Under the pieces are notes generated by a model. It had not been told where the DNA came from and searched no databases. It saw only the letters and a program-made list of their open reading frames with translations. From Neorhizobium populisoli (GTDB lineage: Bacteria; Pseudomonadota; Alphaproteobacteria; Rhizobiales; Rhizobiaceae), in the NCBI RefSeq assembly GCF_019430945.1, contig NZ_JAHYCB010000016.1:27555-91554 (forward strand): DNA of 64,000 nt. Direction: 5' to 3'. Position numbers and translations under genes: made by a program. This document shows positions 1 through 8,513 of this stretch, piece by piece. The number at the start of each line of letters is the position of its first letter. Within the stretch, counting starts at the first letter, position 1.

Positions 1-68
1 GCCGAACGCGTCGTTTGCATCTGGAGCGGCATTGTTGCCAATCAGAAATCACATATGGCGCCTAGACG

Positions 69-93
69 GGAACATAAACACGAGACAACAGTT
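69..93 (+). promoter_or_regulatory. candidate EcfG-type promoter upstream of the BON gene
   Basis: GGAAC at 69-73 is followed after exactly 16 bases by AGTT at 90-93. This differs by one base from the alphaproteobacterial general-stress sigma factor EcfG consensus (GGAAC-N16/17-CGTT). It sits about 40 bases before the BON-domain start codon, a normal leader length. The match is imperfect, so the call rests partly on exact matches elsewhere in the window. Confidence 0.35.
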
Positions 94-132
94 CATTCAT
101 CTGAGGTTCATGTTCATCAGGAGTACTCCCCA

Positions 133-429
133 ATGTTGCTTAATACGTTCAACGCCGGCACTGGCTTTAACTTCGGTCGCAATCCTTCAATTTCTTTTGC
201 TAAGCCCGCGGTTGAAGCGGAACTTAAGTACTTGGCTGACTTCGATTCAACTTCGATCACCGTTGAAGAGAGTGGCTCTTACATTGTCCTTGAGGGCTGT
301 GTGCGGTCGTCCAAGGACCTCTACCGTGCACTCAAGGTCGCAGGCGATGTCGTCGGCGCTGAGAATGTGATTTGCCAGCTCGCAGTTGTGGTCGATACGG
401 CCACCCAAGTCGACATGATCCTCTACTGA
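133..429 (+). CDS. BON-domain protein, small
   Basis: A 98-residue protein. Its middle (about residues 40-85) has the alternating hydrophobic pattern and central glycine of BON domains (ITVEESGSYIVLEGCVRSS, then a helix and VICQLAVV), which are periplasmic or membrane-associated modules found in OsmY-like stress proteins. I chose the ATG at 133 because AGGAG at 119-123 is ideally spaced; an upstream in-frame start at 55 lacks a ribosome site and would overlap the candidate promoter. No signal peptide is evident, so location is uncertain. A stress role is inferred from the EcfG-like box. Confidence 0.7.
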   Translation: MLLNTFNAGTGFNFGRNPSISFAKPAVEAELKYLADFDSTSITVEESGSYIVLEGCVRSSKDLYRALKVAGDVVGAENVICQLAVVVDTATQVDMILY

Positions 430-738
430 GATTTGCGTCGACCAGCAAATAAGGATGTCGGCATCCGCGCCGCAACGAGCGCGGGACAGGGCGGGGAAGA
501 AGAATTTTCAGGGCAATCATCTTAGCCACTACGTTGTGCGAAAAAAACGCACCGCCTCCCACAAAATAAGACAGCCGACCCACAGATATGGTGGCTAACT
601 CTGCGGCGCTTGCCGCGAACCGACATGCGCGACTGAGACCGCCGTCCTGGCCATCTTAAACGGCATCGTCGATCCAAGCGTCCGGTGGTGATTGCTCTTC
701 AACGGGCGGATCGGCTTCCGGGTCGCGATAGCCTCAGC
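430..738. other. intergenic, no gene recognised
   Basis: About 310 bases between the BON gene and the end of the minus-strand gntR/liv operon. Short open frames occur on both strands but none has a ribosome site or family resemblance. No clear terminator was found for either flanking unit. Confidence 0.4.
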
Positions 739-1503
739 TCAGTCGACGAGGCGCCGGCGATTGCGACGAAGCTTGCGACCGGTCTTCTTCTCCAGCGCCT
801 GTTCCAGGATACCGAGACGACGTTCGGTGATCTCGGTAATGCGCTCGGGATCGGCGGATTCGATCGTCTGCATCATGGTCTCAACCAGATCGAGAGACAG
901 CGTCAGGTCCGCGTAAACGTGTAGCGTGTCATGGCGCATCGGTTCTACCCAGCGCAGCAGCAATTCCATCAGATGCAGGACAAGGCCATTGCGTGTCGCC
1001 TGGGCAAGCGCCAAATCGAACCGCATAGTGGCGATAATCACCGAGCTGATAGCCTCCGGCGTGACGGCTTCCGTCTCGGATGAGGGCAGCGCATTGCGAC
1101 CGAAACGGATCGCCTCGCGCATTCTCTCGAAATCGGCTTCCTCGGCATATTGCGAGGCGATCTGCGCCACCCAGGGCAGAATCAGCCGGCGCACCTCGAT
1201 CGCTTCGTCGAAGCTTGTCGGCTTGATGTCGGGCGTCGTGAAAAAATCGAGCGGCACGACCTCGCTGGCCACAAATGTGCCGCCACCGGCGCCGGGCCGA
1301 ACGGTCAGGAGATCGGCCTCAACCAGCTGCTTGACCGCCTCGCGCACCGTCGGGCGGCTGACCTGCATCTGCTCGGCGATACTGCGTTCGGAGGGCAGGC
1401 GGGACCCGATGCGGAAAAAGCCCGTCCGGATTGCATCGGCAAGTCTGCGCGCGACCTCCTCGCTCGGAAGCAGCACCCTGACTGGCTGAAAGTGTCGGTT
1501 CAC
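739..1503 (-). CDS. GntR/FadR-family (FCD) transcriptional regulator
   Basis: About 254 residues. The N-terminus is a winged helix typical of GntR (LADAIRTGFFRIGSRLPSER, then SIAEQMQVSRPTVREAVKQL). The rest is a helical FCD ligand-binding domain with the acidic and histidine positions that bind metal or carboxylates in this subfamily. No ATG is available at the start: the frame opens with TTG at 1509 or GTG at 1503, and I prefer GTG because AGAGA is better placed. It is the last gene of the liv-type operon and likely controls uptake and catabolism of the imported acid. FCD regulators usually sense carboxylic acids; the ligand here is unknown. Confidence 0.85.
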   Translation of the reverse strand: MNRHFQPVRVLLPSEEVARRLADAIRTGFFRIGSRLPSERSIAEQMQVSRPTVREAVKQLVEADLLTVRPGAGGGTFVASEVVPLDFFTTPDIKPTSFDEAIEVRRLILPWVAQIASQYAEEADFERMREAIRFGRNALPSSETEAVTPEAISSVIIATMRFDLALAQATRNGLVLHLMELLLRWVEPMRHDTLHVYADLTLSLDLVETMMQTIESADPERITEITERRLGILEQALEKKTGRKLRRNRRRLVD

Positions 1504-1533
1504 CGGCAAATCTCTGTTCTGTTAGTTATCTGG

Positions 1534-2247
1534 TCAGGCCCCGAGATAAGCTTTTTCAATCGCCGGATCACGCGAAATCTCGTCCGGCGTGCCCTGGGCA
1601 ACGATCTGGCCGAGTTCCATGACATAGACGTAGTCCGCAATCCGCATGGCCTGTTCGGCATTCTGCTCGACCACAAGGAATGTCGTCTTTTCGCGGCGCT
1701 TGATTTCAAGGATCGCCGAGAACATCGCCTCGAAGATCAGCGGCGCGAGGCCGAGCGAAGGTTCGTCCAGCAGAATGAGTTTCGGCCGCGCAACCAGTGC
1801 GCGGGAAACTGCCAACATTTGTTGTTCACCGCCGGAAAGCGACCAGCCGAGCTGGGTTTCGCGTTCCTTCAACCGAGGGAAAAGCTCGTGGACTTCCTGG
1901 AGGATGGCGTTGAAACCGCCCGGCCGCTTCTTTGTCTCGGCGGTGCGGGCGACGAGCAGATTTTCCTGGACGGTCAAGCCGGGAAAGATACGGCGGCCCT
2001 GCGGCACATGGCTGATGCCGAGCGAGACAATCTTTTCCGGCTGCAGGCCCTGGATGGGCTGTCCTTCGAACGTCACCACCCCGGAGGCCGGTTTCAGCAG
2101 GCCAGACAGTGTGTTCATCAGCGTCGTCTTGCCGGCGCCGTTGGCACCCAGAACGGCGACGATCTGCTCTGGCTTCACCTCCAGCGAGAGATCGCGCAGC
2201 ACGGGCACGTCGTTATAACCCGCATAGAGCCTGTCAATTTTCAGCAT
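1534..2247 (-). CDS. livF: branched-chain amino-acid-type ABC transporter ATPase LivF
   Basis: A 237-residue ABC ATPase with Walker A GANGAGKTT, signature LSGGEQQ and Walker B LILLDEPSLGLAP, a spelling characteristic of LivF. The C-terminus (VYVMELGQIVAQGTP) also fits LivF. The start MLKIDRLYAGY at 2247 is favoured over the upstream in-frame codon at 2277 because it gives the family length. It overlaps the end of livG by 14 bases, indicating translational coupling. With LivG it powers the LivHM permease. Specificity is set by the binding protein and need not be an amino acid. Confidence 0.92.
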   Translation of the reverse strand: MLKIDRLYAGYNDVPVLRDLSLEVKPEQIVAVLGANGAGKTTLMNTLSGLLKPASGVVTFEGQPIQGLQPEKIVSLGISHVPQGRRIFPGLTVQENLLVARTAETKKRPGGFNAILQEVHELFPRLKERETQLGWSLSGGEQQMLAVSRALVARPKLILLDEPSLGLAPLIFEAMFSAILEIKRREKTTFLVVEQNAEQAMRIADYVYVMELGQIVAQGTPDEISRDPAIEKAYLGA

Positions 2248-3013
2248 GTCGCTTCTTCCGCCCGAGATAAGCTGCAATCACGTCCTCGTTTTCGCGGATG
2301 GAGCGCGGATCGCCCTCGGCAATCTTGCGGCCGAAATTGAGCGCCACGATGTGGTCTACGAGACCCATGATAAAACGCATGTTGTGTTCGATGACGATCA
2401 CCGACGTGCCCTGCGCCGAGACGGTGCGAATGAAGGCGGCAAGCTCGTCCGCCTCGCCTTGGCTTAAGCCGGCGCAAGGCTCGTCCAGCATCAGCACCGA
2501 GGGTGACGAGGCGAGCGCGCGAGCGATTTCCAGGAGCCGGCGCTGGCCATAGGAAAGCATTGACGGCGGCTCGTTTATGAAACGGTCAAGGCCTACCAGC
2601 GAAAGCAATGAGCGCGCCTGTTCCTTCGCCTCGCGCTCCTCCTTCCGGGAGAAAGACGATCCGAATATGCTGCCGACCAGCGTCGAGCTCATGCGGCAGG
2701 TGCGACCGACCAGCACGTTGTCGCCAACAGAAAGGCCCTGGAAAAGTTGCAGGTTCTGGAACGTGCGCGCCATACCCTGGGTGGTGATGAGATAGGGTGC
2801 AAGCCCCGTGACATTGCGATCGTGTAGCGTCACTGAGCCATCTTCAGGCCGGTAGACGCCCGAAAGCACGTTAAGCAGCGTCGACTTGCCGGAGCCGTTC
2901 GGCCCGACCAGTCCCAGCACCTTGCCTTTTTCGAGTTCGAAGCTGACGCTATCGAGCGCGGTCAGGCCGCCGAAGATTTTTGTAACGCCGGCAACTTTGA
3001 GGACCGTGCTCAT
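2234..3013 (-). CDS. livG: branched-chain amino-acid-type ABC transporter ATPase LivG
   Basis: A 259-residue ABC ATPase with Walker A GPNGSGKST, signature SYGQRRLLEIARAL and Walker B VLMLDEPCAGLS followed by the HNM switch (VIEHNMRFIM). The signature reads SYGQ rather than LSGGQ, as is usual for LivG. The start overlaps the livM stop in an ATGA junction and the end overlaps livF, so it is the fourth gene of one polycistronic unit. It pairs with LivF on the cytoplasmic face of the LivH-LivM channel. Confidence 0.92.
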   Translation of the reverse strand: MSTVLKVAGVTKIFGGLTALDSVSFELEKGKVLGLVGPNGSGKSTLLNVLSGVYRPEDGSVTLHDRNVTGLAPYLITTQGMARTFQNLQLFQGLSVGDNVLVGRTCRMSSTLVGSIFGSSFSRKEEREAKEQARSLLSLVGLDRFINEPPSMLSYGQRRLLEIARALASSPSVLMLDEPCAGLSQGEADELAAFIRTVSAQGTSVIVIEHNMRFIMGLVDHIVALNFGRKIAEGDPRSIRENEDVIAAYLGRKKRHAEN

Positions 3014-3978
3014 GTCGAGGTCCTCGCACGCTTGAAGAGACGTTTTCCGAGACCCGCAAGCCCGTCAGGGAGCAGGAGCACGCACATCCAGATCGCCACG
3101 CCGAAGGCAAGGAGGTAATATTCCTTCACGAAACGCAGCGCCTCGGGCAGCGTGATCAGCAGCGCCGCGCCGATGACCGGACCGATGATCGTGCCGCGCC
3201 CGCCGATCAGCACCATGGCAAGCAGGATGATGGTGAGGCCGAGGCTGAAGAATTCCGGGCTGATGAAACGCACCGTATGGGCGTAAAGGCCGCCGGCGAT
3301 GCCAGCAAGAACGGCGCTGATCGCAAAAGCCAGCATCTTCATCGCCGAGATATTGACGCCCGAGACATCGGCGCCGATTTCGGAATCGCGGATCGCGTTG
3401 AAGGCGCGGCCGAAACGCGAGCTTCGGAGCCGCCAGACAAAGAGGATCGTCAAAACGGCGAAGGCAAGCAGCAGGTAATAGAGCGGCACGGCCTGTCGGA
3501 ACGAAAATCCGAGGATTTCCGGCCGCGGAATGTTGGAAATGCCGTGCGAGCCGCTCGTCAGCCATTCCATGCTGCGGATGACGAGGCGGATCACCTCGCC
3601 GAGCGCCAGCGTCAGCAGCGTCAGCGAATGGCCCTTGATACGCAGTGCCGGAATGGAGATGAGAAAGCCGATCAGGCCGGTCAGCACCGCGGCCGCCATG
3701 ATGCCGACCATGAAGGGCGCACCGGTGGAGGTGACCATGATGGCGCTCGTATAGGCGCCAATCGCAAAAAGCCCGATATGGCCAAACGACAGGAGCCCGG
3801 TAAAGCCAAGCAGCACGTCGTAGCCGGAGGCGAGGATGATAAAGATCAAAGCCTGGTGCGCAATGCCGAGGTAATAATTGCTCTTTAGGACAAAGGGCAG
3901 GGCGATCGCCAGGGCGAGCAGTACGACGATGCCGATGGCGCGCCAGACAATATTGCGGGATGCACTTTGTGTGGTCAT
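3010..3978 (-). CDS. livM: branched-chain amino-acid-type ABC permease LivM
   Basis: A 322-residue polytopic membrane protein starting MTTQSASRNIVWRAI. It carries the LivM core around FIILASGYDVLLGFTGLLSF and the EAA-like cytoplasmic loop RFGRAFNAIRDSEIGADVSG. Its frame stays open far upstream through livH, but the true start is the ATG at 3978, which overlaps the livH stop (ATGA). It ends in another ATGA overlap with livG. It forms the inner-membrane channel with LivH. Confidence 0.9.
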   Translation of the reverse strand: MTTQSASRNIVWRAIGIVVLLALAIALPFVLKSNYYLGIAHQALIFIILASGYDVLLGFTGLLSFGHIGLFAIGAYTSAIMVTSTGAPFMVGIMAAAVLTGLIGFLISIPALRIKGHSLTLLTLALGEVIRLVIRSMEWLTSGSHGISNIPRPEILGFSFRQAVPLYYLLLAFAVLTILFVWRLRSSRFGRAFNAIRDSEIGADVSGVNISAMKMLAFAISAVLAGIAGGLYAHTVRFISPEFFSLGLTIILLAMVLIGGRGTIIGPVIGAALLITLPEALRFVKEYYLLAFGVAIWMCVLLLPDGLAGLGKRLFKRARTST

Positions 3979-4853
3979 CACAGCTTCTCCGCAATCCGCT
4001 CCGGAAACAGACCGCGCGGCCGGAACAGAAGAACGACAATGATGATCAGGAAGGCGATGACGTCCTTGTATTCGGACGAGATATAGGCGGCGCCGAGCGC
4101 CTCGACGATGCCGATGATAAGCCCGCCGAATACCGCACCCTTGAGGCTGCCCCAGCCGCCGACGATGGTGGCAGCAAGCCCCTTCAGCATCAGGCCAAAG
4201 CCCATCGTCGTGGTGACGACGAAAAGCGGCGCGACGAGGAAGCCGGAAAGCCCGGCGAGGCCTGCAGAGAGACAATACGCAAAGGTGCGCATGCGGCGCA
4301 CCGGAATGCCCATCAACCGTGCGGCATCCGGATCCTGCGCCGTTGCCTGAAGGCGAAGGCCGATATCGGTTTTGGTCAGGCAAAATTGCAGCACGCTGAT
4401 CAAGGCGATCGCCAGCACGATGATCAGGACGTTGTGCGGGAAGAAGGAAATGCCGCCGAACTCGACGGTACCATTGCCGAAGAAGGTTGGCAGGGTCAGC
4501 GGGTAGGGACCCCAGACGAGTGTCGCCAGCGCACCCATCGACACCGAAATGCCGATTGTGGCAGTGACGATGGTGAGGAAGTGCCGCCCTTCCAGCGGCC
4601 GGAATACCACCCACTGGAAGACGTAGCCCATGATGACGCACAGGATGACCGTGCCGATCAGCGCTGCCCAGAGTGGCAATCCGACGATGCTGTACAGCGT
4701 GACGCCGAAGAAGCCGCCATAGGTGACCCATTCGCTGTAGGAGAAATTGACGACGCCGGCAGCGGCAATCGTCAAGGTGAAGCCGAGCGCCACGAAGGCA
4801 TAGATACAGCCCATCGTGACGCCGGCAATCAAGACTTGCAGGAACGTGTCCAT
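3978..4853 (-). CDS. livH: branched-chain amino-acid-type ABC permease LivH
   Basis: A 291-residue polytopic membrane protein. Typical LivH features are the opening FLQVLIAGVTMGCIYAFVAL, the loop DPDAARLMGIPVRRMRTFAY and the C-terminal LLFRPRGLFPE. It follows the binding-protein gene by 26 bases and runs directly into livM. Function is membrane translocation of the ligand delivered by the binding protein encoded upstream. Confidence 0.92.
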   Translation of the reverse strand: MDTFLQVLIAGVTMGCIYAFVALGFTLTIAAAGVVNFSYSEWVTYGGFFGVTLYSIVGLPLWAALIGTVILCVIMGYVFQWVVFRPLEGRHFLTIVTATIGISVSMGALATLVWGPYPLTLPTFFGNGTVEFGGISFFPHNVLIIVLAIALISVLQFCLTKTDIGLRLQATAQDPDAARLMGIPVRRMRTFAYCLSAGLAGLSGFLVAPLFVVTTTMGFGLMLKGLAATIVGGWGSLKGAVFGGLIIGIVEALGAAYISSEYKDVIAFLIIIVVLLFRPRGLFPERIAEKL

Positions 4854-4879
4854 CTGACCTTCTTCAGGCGATCGATTGC

Positions 4880-5998
4880 TTACTTGATGGTCGCGGCGAG
4901 CGTGAGCTTGCCGTCGCCGATCTGCACGATCGCGACGCTGCGGCCACCATCACCCTTGTCGGCGTAGCTATAGGTATTGCCGATACCGGCATAATCCTTG
5001 ATCGTCCGCATTTCCTTGACCAGCGCCTCGTGATCGGTGCCGACCTTGGCGATCGCAGCAGCAACCATCATGACGCCGTCGTAATATTCAGCGGCCGAAT
5101 AGTCGGAGTCGATGTTGAACTTCTCGCGGTAACGCTTGGCCCAATCGGCCCGCGCCGGATCGATCGCCGGAACCGAGTCCACGGTGCCATAAATGCCGTT
5201 GGCCGAGTCGCCCTGATAGAGCTTGATCGTCGTCGGCAGCACGCCGGCATTCGAGAAGATGACCTTAGAGGTGAGGCCGAGCTGCTTCAGCTGCTGGACG
5301 GCGACCACGAAATGTGGCGGGTCGCCGGAGACGATGACCACGTCTGCGCCGGCATCCTTGATGCGCAGGATTTGCGGAGTGAAGTCCCGGTCGGCAACTT
5401 CGAAGCTTTCGACGGCAACCGGCTTGACCGATTTATCGGTCAGCACGGACTGGATCTGGTTCAGCCAGCTATTGCCGAATTCGCTGTTGGCGCGCAGCAC
5501 GGCGATCTTCTTGCCACCGAGATTGTCGATGGCAAAACGCGCCGCGGCCTTGGCGACATAAAGGTCGCTGGTGCGGACGCGGAAGAGCGGCTCGACGCCC
5601 TTCTTGTCGAGAGCGAGCTGGGCGGAAGCGGCGCCGGTCAGCGTCGGAATGCCTTCGTCGCCGATCGTACCCATCTGCGACAGCACGAAACCACTGACGG
5701 TGGTGTTCATGATCGCCGACGGCTCCTGGTCCAGGATGCGGTTATAGGCGTTGATCGCGCCGGTCTGCTCGCTGCCGGTGTCCTCGATGATCAGCTGGAT
5801 CTTGTTGCCCTTGATGCCGCCCTTGGCGTTGATGTCCTCGACGGCCATTTTGGTGCCGTTCACGAGCGGCGCCTCACCGCCGGCAAACGGGCCGGTGGTA
5901 CCGATGACCATGCCAAGTTTGATGTCGTCGGCGAAAGCGACCTGCGCGAAGCTCATGGCAAGCGCTGCGGCGATGACGGATTTCGAAAGAATGCGCAT
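4880..5998 (-). CDS. Leu/Ile/Val-type periplasmic ligand-binding protein
   Basis: A 372-residue type I periplasmic binding protein. A signal peptide (MRILSKSVIAAALAMSF, cleavage after AFA) leads into DDIKLGMVIGTTGPFAGGEA and the NAYNRILDQEPSAI motif of Peripla_BP_6 proteins. The start at 5998 was chosen over an open frame reaching 6103 because GGAGG lies just before it and a signal peptide follows. As first gene of the operon it defines the substrate. Relatives bind amino acids, aromatic acids, amides or urea, so the ligand is not predictable. Confidence 0.9.
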   Translation of the reverse strand: MRILSKSVIAAALAMSFAQVAFADDIKLGMVIGTTGPFAGGEAPLVNGTKMAVEDINAKGGIKGNKIQLIIEDTGSEQTGAINAYNRILDQEPSAIMNTTVSGFVLSQMGTIGDEGIPTLTGAASAQLALDKKGVEPLFRVRTSDLYVAKAAARFAIDNLGGKKIAVLRANSEFGNSWLNQIQSVLTDKSVKPVAVESFEVADRDFTPQILRIKDAGADVVIVSGDPPHFVVAVQQLKQLGLTSKVIFSNAGVLPTTIKLYQGDSANGIYGTVDSVPAIDPARADWAKRYREKFNIDSDYSAAEYYDGVMMVAAAIAKVGTDHEALVKEMRTIKDYAGIGNTYSYADKGDGGRSVAIVQIGDGKLTLAATIK

Positions 5999-6103
5999 GA
6001 TTTCCCTCCTGAAAACGCGCTGCACTCTTGTGCTACCGCGCCGTTGCTCGATGGCGGCATTTCTGCCGCCGATACCCCTTTGTTGAAAGGTATGATCCAT
6101 CAA

Positions 6104-6173
6104 CCAAATTTGGCTGTCAACTTTACCTTTGGTTTTCGAAAAAAAATTTCAAGTTTCAAGCAAGCTTTGAAAC
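6104..6173. promoter_or_regulatory. palindromes in the livK upstream region
   Basis: Between the FAD-oxidase stop and the binding-protein start are two dyads: the perfect 10-base palindrome CCAAATTTGG at 6104-6113, and GTTTCAA/TTGAAAC arms with a 7-base spacer at 6153-6173 in an A/T-rich tract. They are plausible operators for the operon's GntR protein or a promoter region. No direct evidence links either to a regulator. Confidence 0.3.
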
Positions 6174-6190
6174 CGGTAGCGGCCGGCGTC

Positions 6191-7582
6191 TCAGAGCGTC
6201 AGAACCTTGCCCGTGTTGAGAACGTTATTCGGGTCGAGTGCCTGCTTGATCTTCGCCATCAGCGCCAGTTCCTCCTGCGTCCGCGAGAGCTTGAGATATG
6301 GCTTCTTCAGCAGTCCAATCCCGTGTTCGGCGGAGATCGTGCCGCCTTCGCTGGCGACGAAACCGAAGACGAGTTCGCTGATCTCCTTGTGCGGCTGCTC
6401 CTTGCCGGCAGAGGGAATGTTGCAGACGACATGCAGGTTGCTGTCGCCGATATGGCCGTAGCTCAGCGCGATCGCATCCTGCCAGCGCGCCTTCATCGCC
6501 GCCTCGATGTCATCCACCACCCTGCCGGCAGCGCTGGTTGGCAGGCCGACGTCGAAGGCCGTCAGCGGCCCCATCAGCTTGCTGTATTCTGAAACGCTCT
6601 CACGCACCGCCCATAGATCGCGGGTTTCGCGTTCGGAAGACGGCAGGACGGCATCGGACACCCAGCCTGATTCCAGCGCATCGGTGAGGACCTGCTCGAG
6701 CAGCAGACGGTTTTCCGATGCATCGCGGCCCCCGGTTTCGATCAGCACGTAGACGCCATACGGCTCGTTAAATGCTCGGCGCAGATCCGGCAGGCTGCCG
6801 GTCATGAAGTCGTAGAAGCTCGGCCACATTACCTCGAAAGAGGTAAGGGCAGAACCCATGCGCTGGCGGGCGCTTTTCAGAAGTTCCAGCAAAGACGGGA
6901 AATCCGGGCAACCGCAGAAGGCGCTGGCAAGCTCGGCGGGCTTCGCCTGCAGCCGCAACACGGCACGGGTGATGATGCCGAGCGTGCCTTCCGAGCCGAT
7001 GAAGATTTGCTTCAGGTCGTAGCCGGCGTTGTTCTTTAGCATTTTGTTGAGTGAGGTGACGATCGTGCCATCCGGTAGCACGACTTCCAGGCCGAGCACA
7101 TGTTCGCGCGCCATGCCGAAGCGGATGACGCGATTGCCGCCGGCATTGGTGGAAAGATTGCCGCCGATCATGCAGGAATCGCGCGCGCCGAGATCAAGCC
7201 CGAGGAACAGGCCTGCTTCTTCGGCCGCCTTCTGGGCAACCCCCAACACCACGCCGGCTTGCACCGTCATGGTCGCCATGACGGTGTCGATTTCCTCGAT
7301 GGCGTTCATGCGATCCAGTGAAAGAGCAACTCCGCCTTCGATCGGTCGCGCGCCGCCGTTGAGGCCGGTCAATCCGCCTTGCGGGGTTAGCGGCACTTTG
7401 AACTCGTTGCAAATCCGCATGGCGGCCGCCACCTGCTGCGTCGTCCGGGGCCGGACCAGGGCAAGCGGTAGGACTGCAGACAAGCCGGCCCAATCATTAT
7501 GATAACGAAGCGGGATATCGTCGCCGAAGAAGACGTCTGACCCAAGCTCGACCTTTAGGGCTTCGACGATATTGCTAGGCAT
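6191..7582 (-). CDS. FAD-binding oxidase, GlcD / D-2-hydroxyacid dehydrogenase type
   Basis: A 463-residue VAO/PCMH flavoprotein. The FAD pyrophosphate motif (LTPQGGLTGLNGGA), the second FAD segment (MIGGNLSTNAGGNRVIRFG) and the C-terminal metal/substrate motifs YGHIGDSNLHV and AEHGIGLLKK match D-2-hydroxyglutarate or glycolate oxidase-type enzymes. It should oxidise a 2-hydroxy acid to a 2-oxo acid; stereochemistry and substrate are inferred. GGAG lies 5 bases before the ATG. It precedes the liv operon on the same strand with a 190-base gap. Its divergent promoter region carries a perfect inverted repeat. Confidence 0.85.
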   Translation of the reverse strand: MPSNIVEALKVELGSDVFFGDDIPLRYHNDWAGLSAVLPLALVRPRTTQQVAAAMRICNEFKVPLTPQGGLTGLNGGARPIEGGVALSLDRMNAIEEIDTVMATMTVQAGVVLGVAQKAAEEAGLFLGLDLGARDSCMIGGNLSTNAGGNRVIRFGMAREHVLGLEVVLPDGTIVTSLNKMLKNNAGYDLKQIFIGSEGTLGIITRAVLRLQAKPAELASAFCGCPDFPSLLELLKSARQRMGSALTSFEVMWPSFYDFMTGSLPDLRRAFNEPYGVYVLIETGGRDASENRLLLEQVLTDALESGWVSDAVLPSSERETRDLWAVRESVSEYSKLMGPLTAFDVGLPTSAAGRVVDDIEAAMKARWQDAIALSYGHIGDSNLHVVCNIPSAGKEQPHKEISELVFGFVASEGGTISAEHGIGLLKKPYLKLSRTQEELALMAKIKQALDPNNVLNTGKVLTL

Positions 7583-7612
7583 GACTGCTCCATCCGCATA
7601 TAGGCAAATTCG

Positions 7613-7628
7613 TGACCGTTATTGGTCA
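7613..7628. promoter_or_regulatory. inverted repeat TGACC-N6-GGTCA
   Basis: Arms TGACC and GGTCA separated by GTTATT lie 31 bases upstream of the FAD-oxidase start. FadR-type GntR proteins often bind related GGTC/GACC dyads, so this is a candidate operator for the cluster's GntR proteins. The assignment is inference. Confidence 0.3.
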
Positions 7629-7685
7629 GTCGAACATACCTTTGACCGATCCGCAACCGCATTCCTACGTGCTGCGCCATAAAAT

Positions 7686-7701
7686 AGTTTAAGTCTAAAC
7701 T
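7686..7701. promoter_or_regulatory. candidate operator AGTTTA-N4-TAAACT (regulon motif copy 1)
   Basis: A perfect 6-base inverted repeat (AGTTTA, AGTC, TAAACT) lies in the divergent region between the FAD oxidase and the EthD-like gene. Similar sites occur at 15218, 24005 and, less exactly, 21348, each between divergent genes of the same island. Size and symmetry fit a MarR-family operator, and a MarR gene sits in the island. Confidence 0.5.
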
Positions 7702-7799
7702 TGTTTTTTGTATCGGGCAGCCTGATGATGCGCCATCCGATGGGGAACGAGAGGGCCGGCAAAGATGGGCGCTTCTCGGAAAAGCAGGAGGATTTCGCC

Positions 7800-8504
7800 A
7801 TGCGCTTTGCCTATTTCGCCTTTTTCGAAAATACCGATAGCAGCAAGCTTGCTGTCAGCAAGGCTGACGTTGAAACCGTCGCCGAGATCGTCAAGCTGAC
7901 GCCGGGCCTGACTTCAGCCAATCTTTACACGCCGGAAGTCACCAAGGACATGTACAACAAGGACGAACAGTCCCCGGTTTTCGGCATGCAGCTGCATTTC
8001 AACGAGCTTTCCGAACTGGAAGATGCGATGGCGCCAGCCGGTCACCTGCAGCAGCTTGCAGCCAATGGCGTGCTTTCCAGCATTCGTGGTGCCAGGGCGA
8101 CGCAGCAGGCCATGTATGCGCGGCATTTCCCGGTCGATGACTCGACTGTCGATATCGCCAGGAACGGCAACCCGTGCTCCTATGTCGTTCACTATCAGGG
8201 GCCGGCGGAGGACCTGAACGTCTGGATGCATCATTACGTCACCCATCATCCTGAGGTGATGCGGACCTTTCCGGGGATCCGCAAGATCGAAGTCCTGTCG
8301 CGGATCGATTGGTGTGGCTTCCTGCCCTGGGAACGGGTTAATCACATGCAGCGCAACCGGGTTATGTTCGACAGCCCGGCGGCCCTACAAGCCGCGCTGC
8401 AATCGCCGGCGCGCATTGCCATGCGCGAGGATTTCAAGACCTTCCCGCCCTTCGAAGGCGGCAATTCGCACTTTCCGATGGAAACCCGGATCGTCTTGCC
8501 CTGA
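7800..8504 (+). CDS. EthD-like dimeric alpha-beta barrel protein
   Basis: A 234-residue protein starting MRFAYFAFFENTD with AGGAGG 8 bases upstream; the frame extends to 7701 but without a ribosome site. It seems to contain two ferredoxin-like repeats: one around residues 1-110, the other from SYVVHYQGPAEDLNVWMHHY onwards, where HHYVTHHPEVMRTFPGIRKIEVLSR resembles EthD (this stretch is given as a guide to the position). Such proteins are small cofactor-free enzymes or accessory factors in catabolic clusters. It is transcribed divergently from the FAD oxidase and converges on the FMN dehydrogenase. The reaction is unknown. Confidence 0.7.
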   Translation: MRFAYFAFFENTDSSKLAVSKADVETVAEIVKLTPGLTSANLYTPEVTKDMYNKDEQSPVFGMQLHFNELSELEDAMAPAGHLQQLAANGVLSSIRGARATQQAMYARHFPVDDSTVDIARNGNPCSYVVHYQGPAEDLNVWMHHYVTHHPEVMRTFPGIRKIEVLSRIDWCGFLPWERVNHMQRNRVMFDSPAALQAALQSPARIAMREDFKTFPPFEGGNSHFPMETRIVLP

Positions 8505-8513
8505 GAGCTGCGA

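Noticed and set aside
1150..2340. Long plus-strand open frame (396 codons)
   Set aside because: Antisense to gntR and livF; arginine/histidine-rich composition, no ribosome site, no family. The minus-strand genes have complete motifs.
3978..4731. N-terminal extension of livM to 4731
   Set aside because: The added residues are the wrong frame of livH; the livM start is the ATGA junction at 3978.
5030..6592. 520-codon plus-strand open frame
   Set aside because: Antisense to the binding-protein and FAD-oxidase genes and it crosses their intergenic region; high-GC shadow frame.
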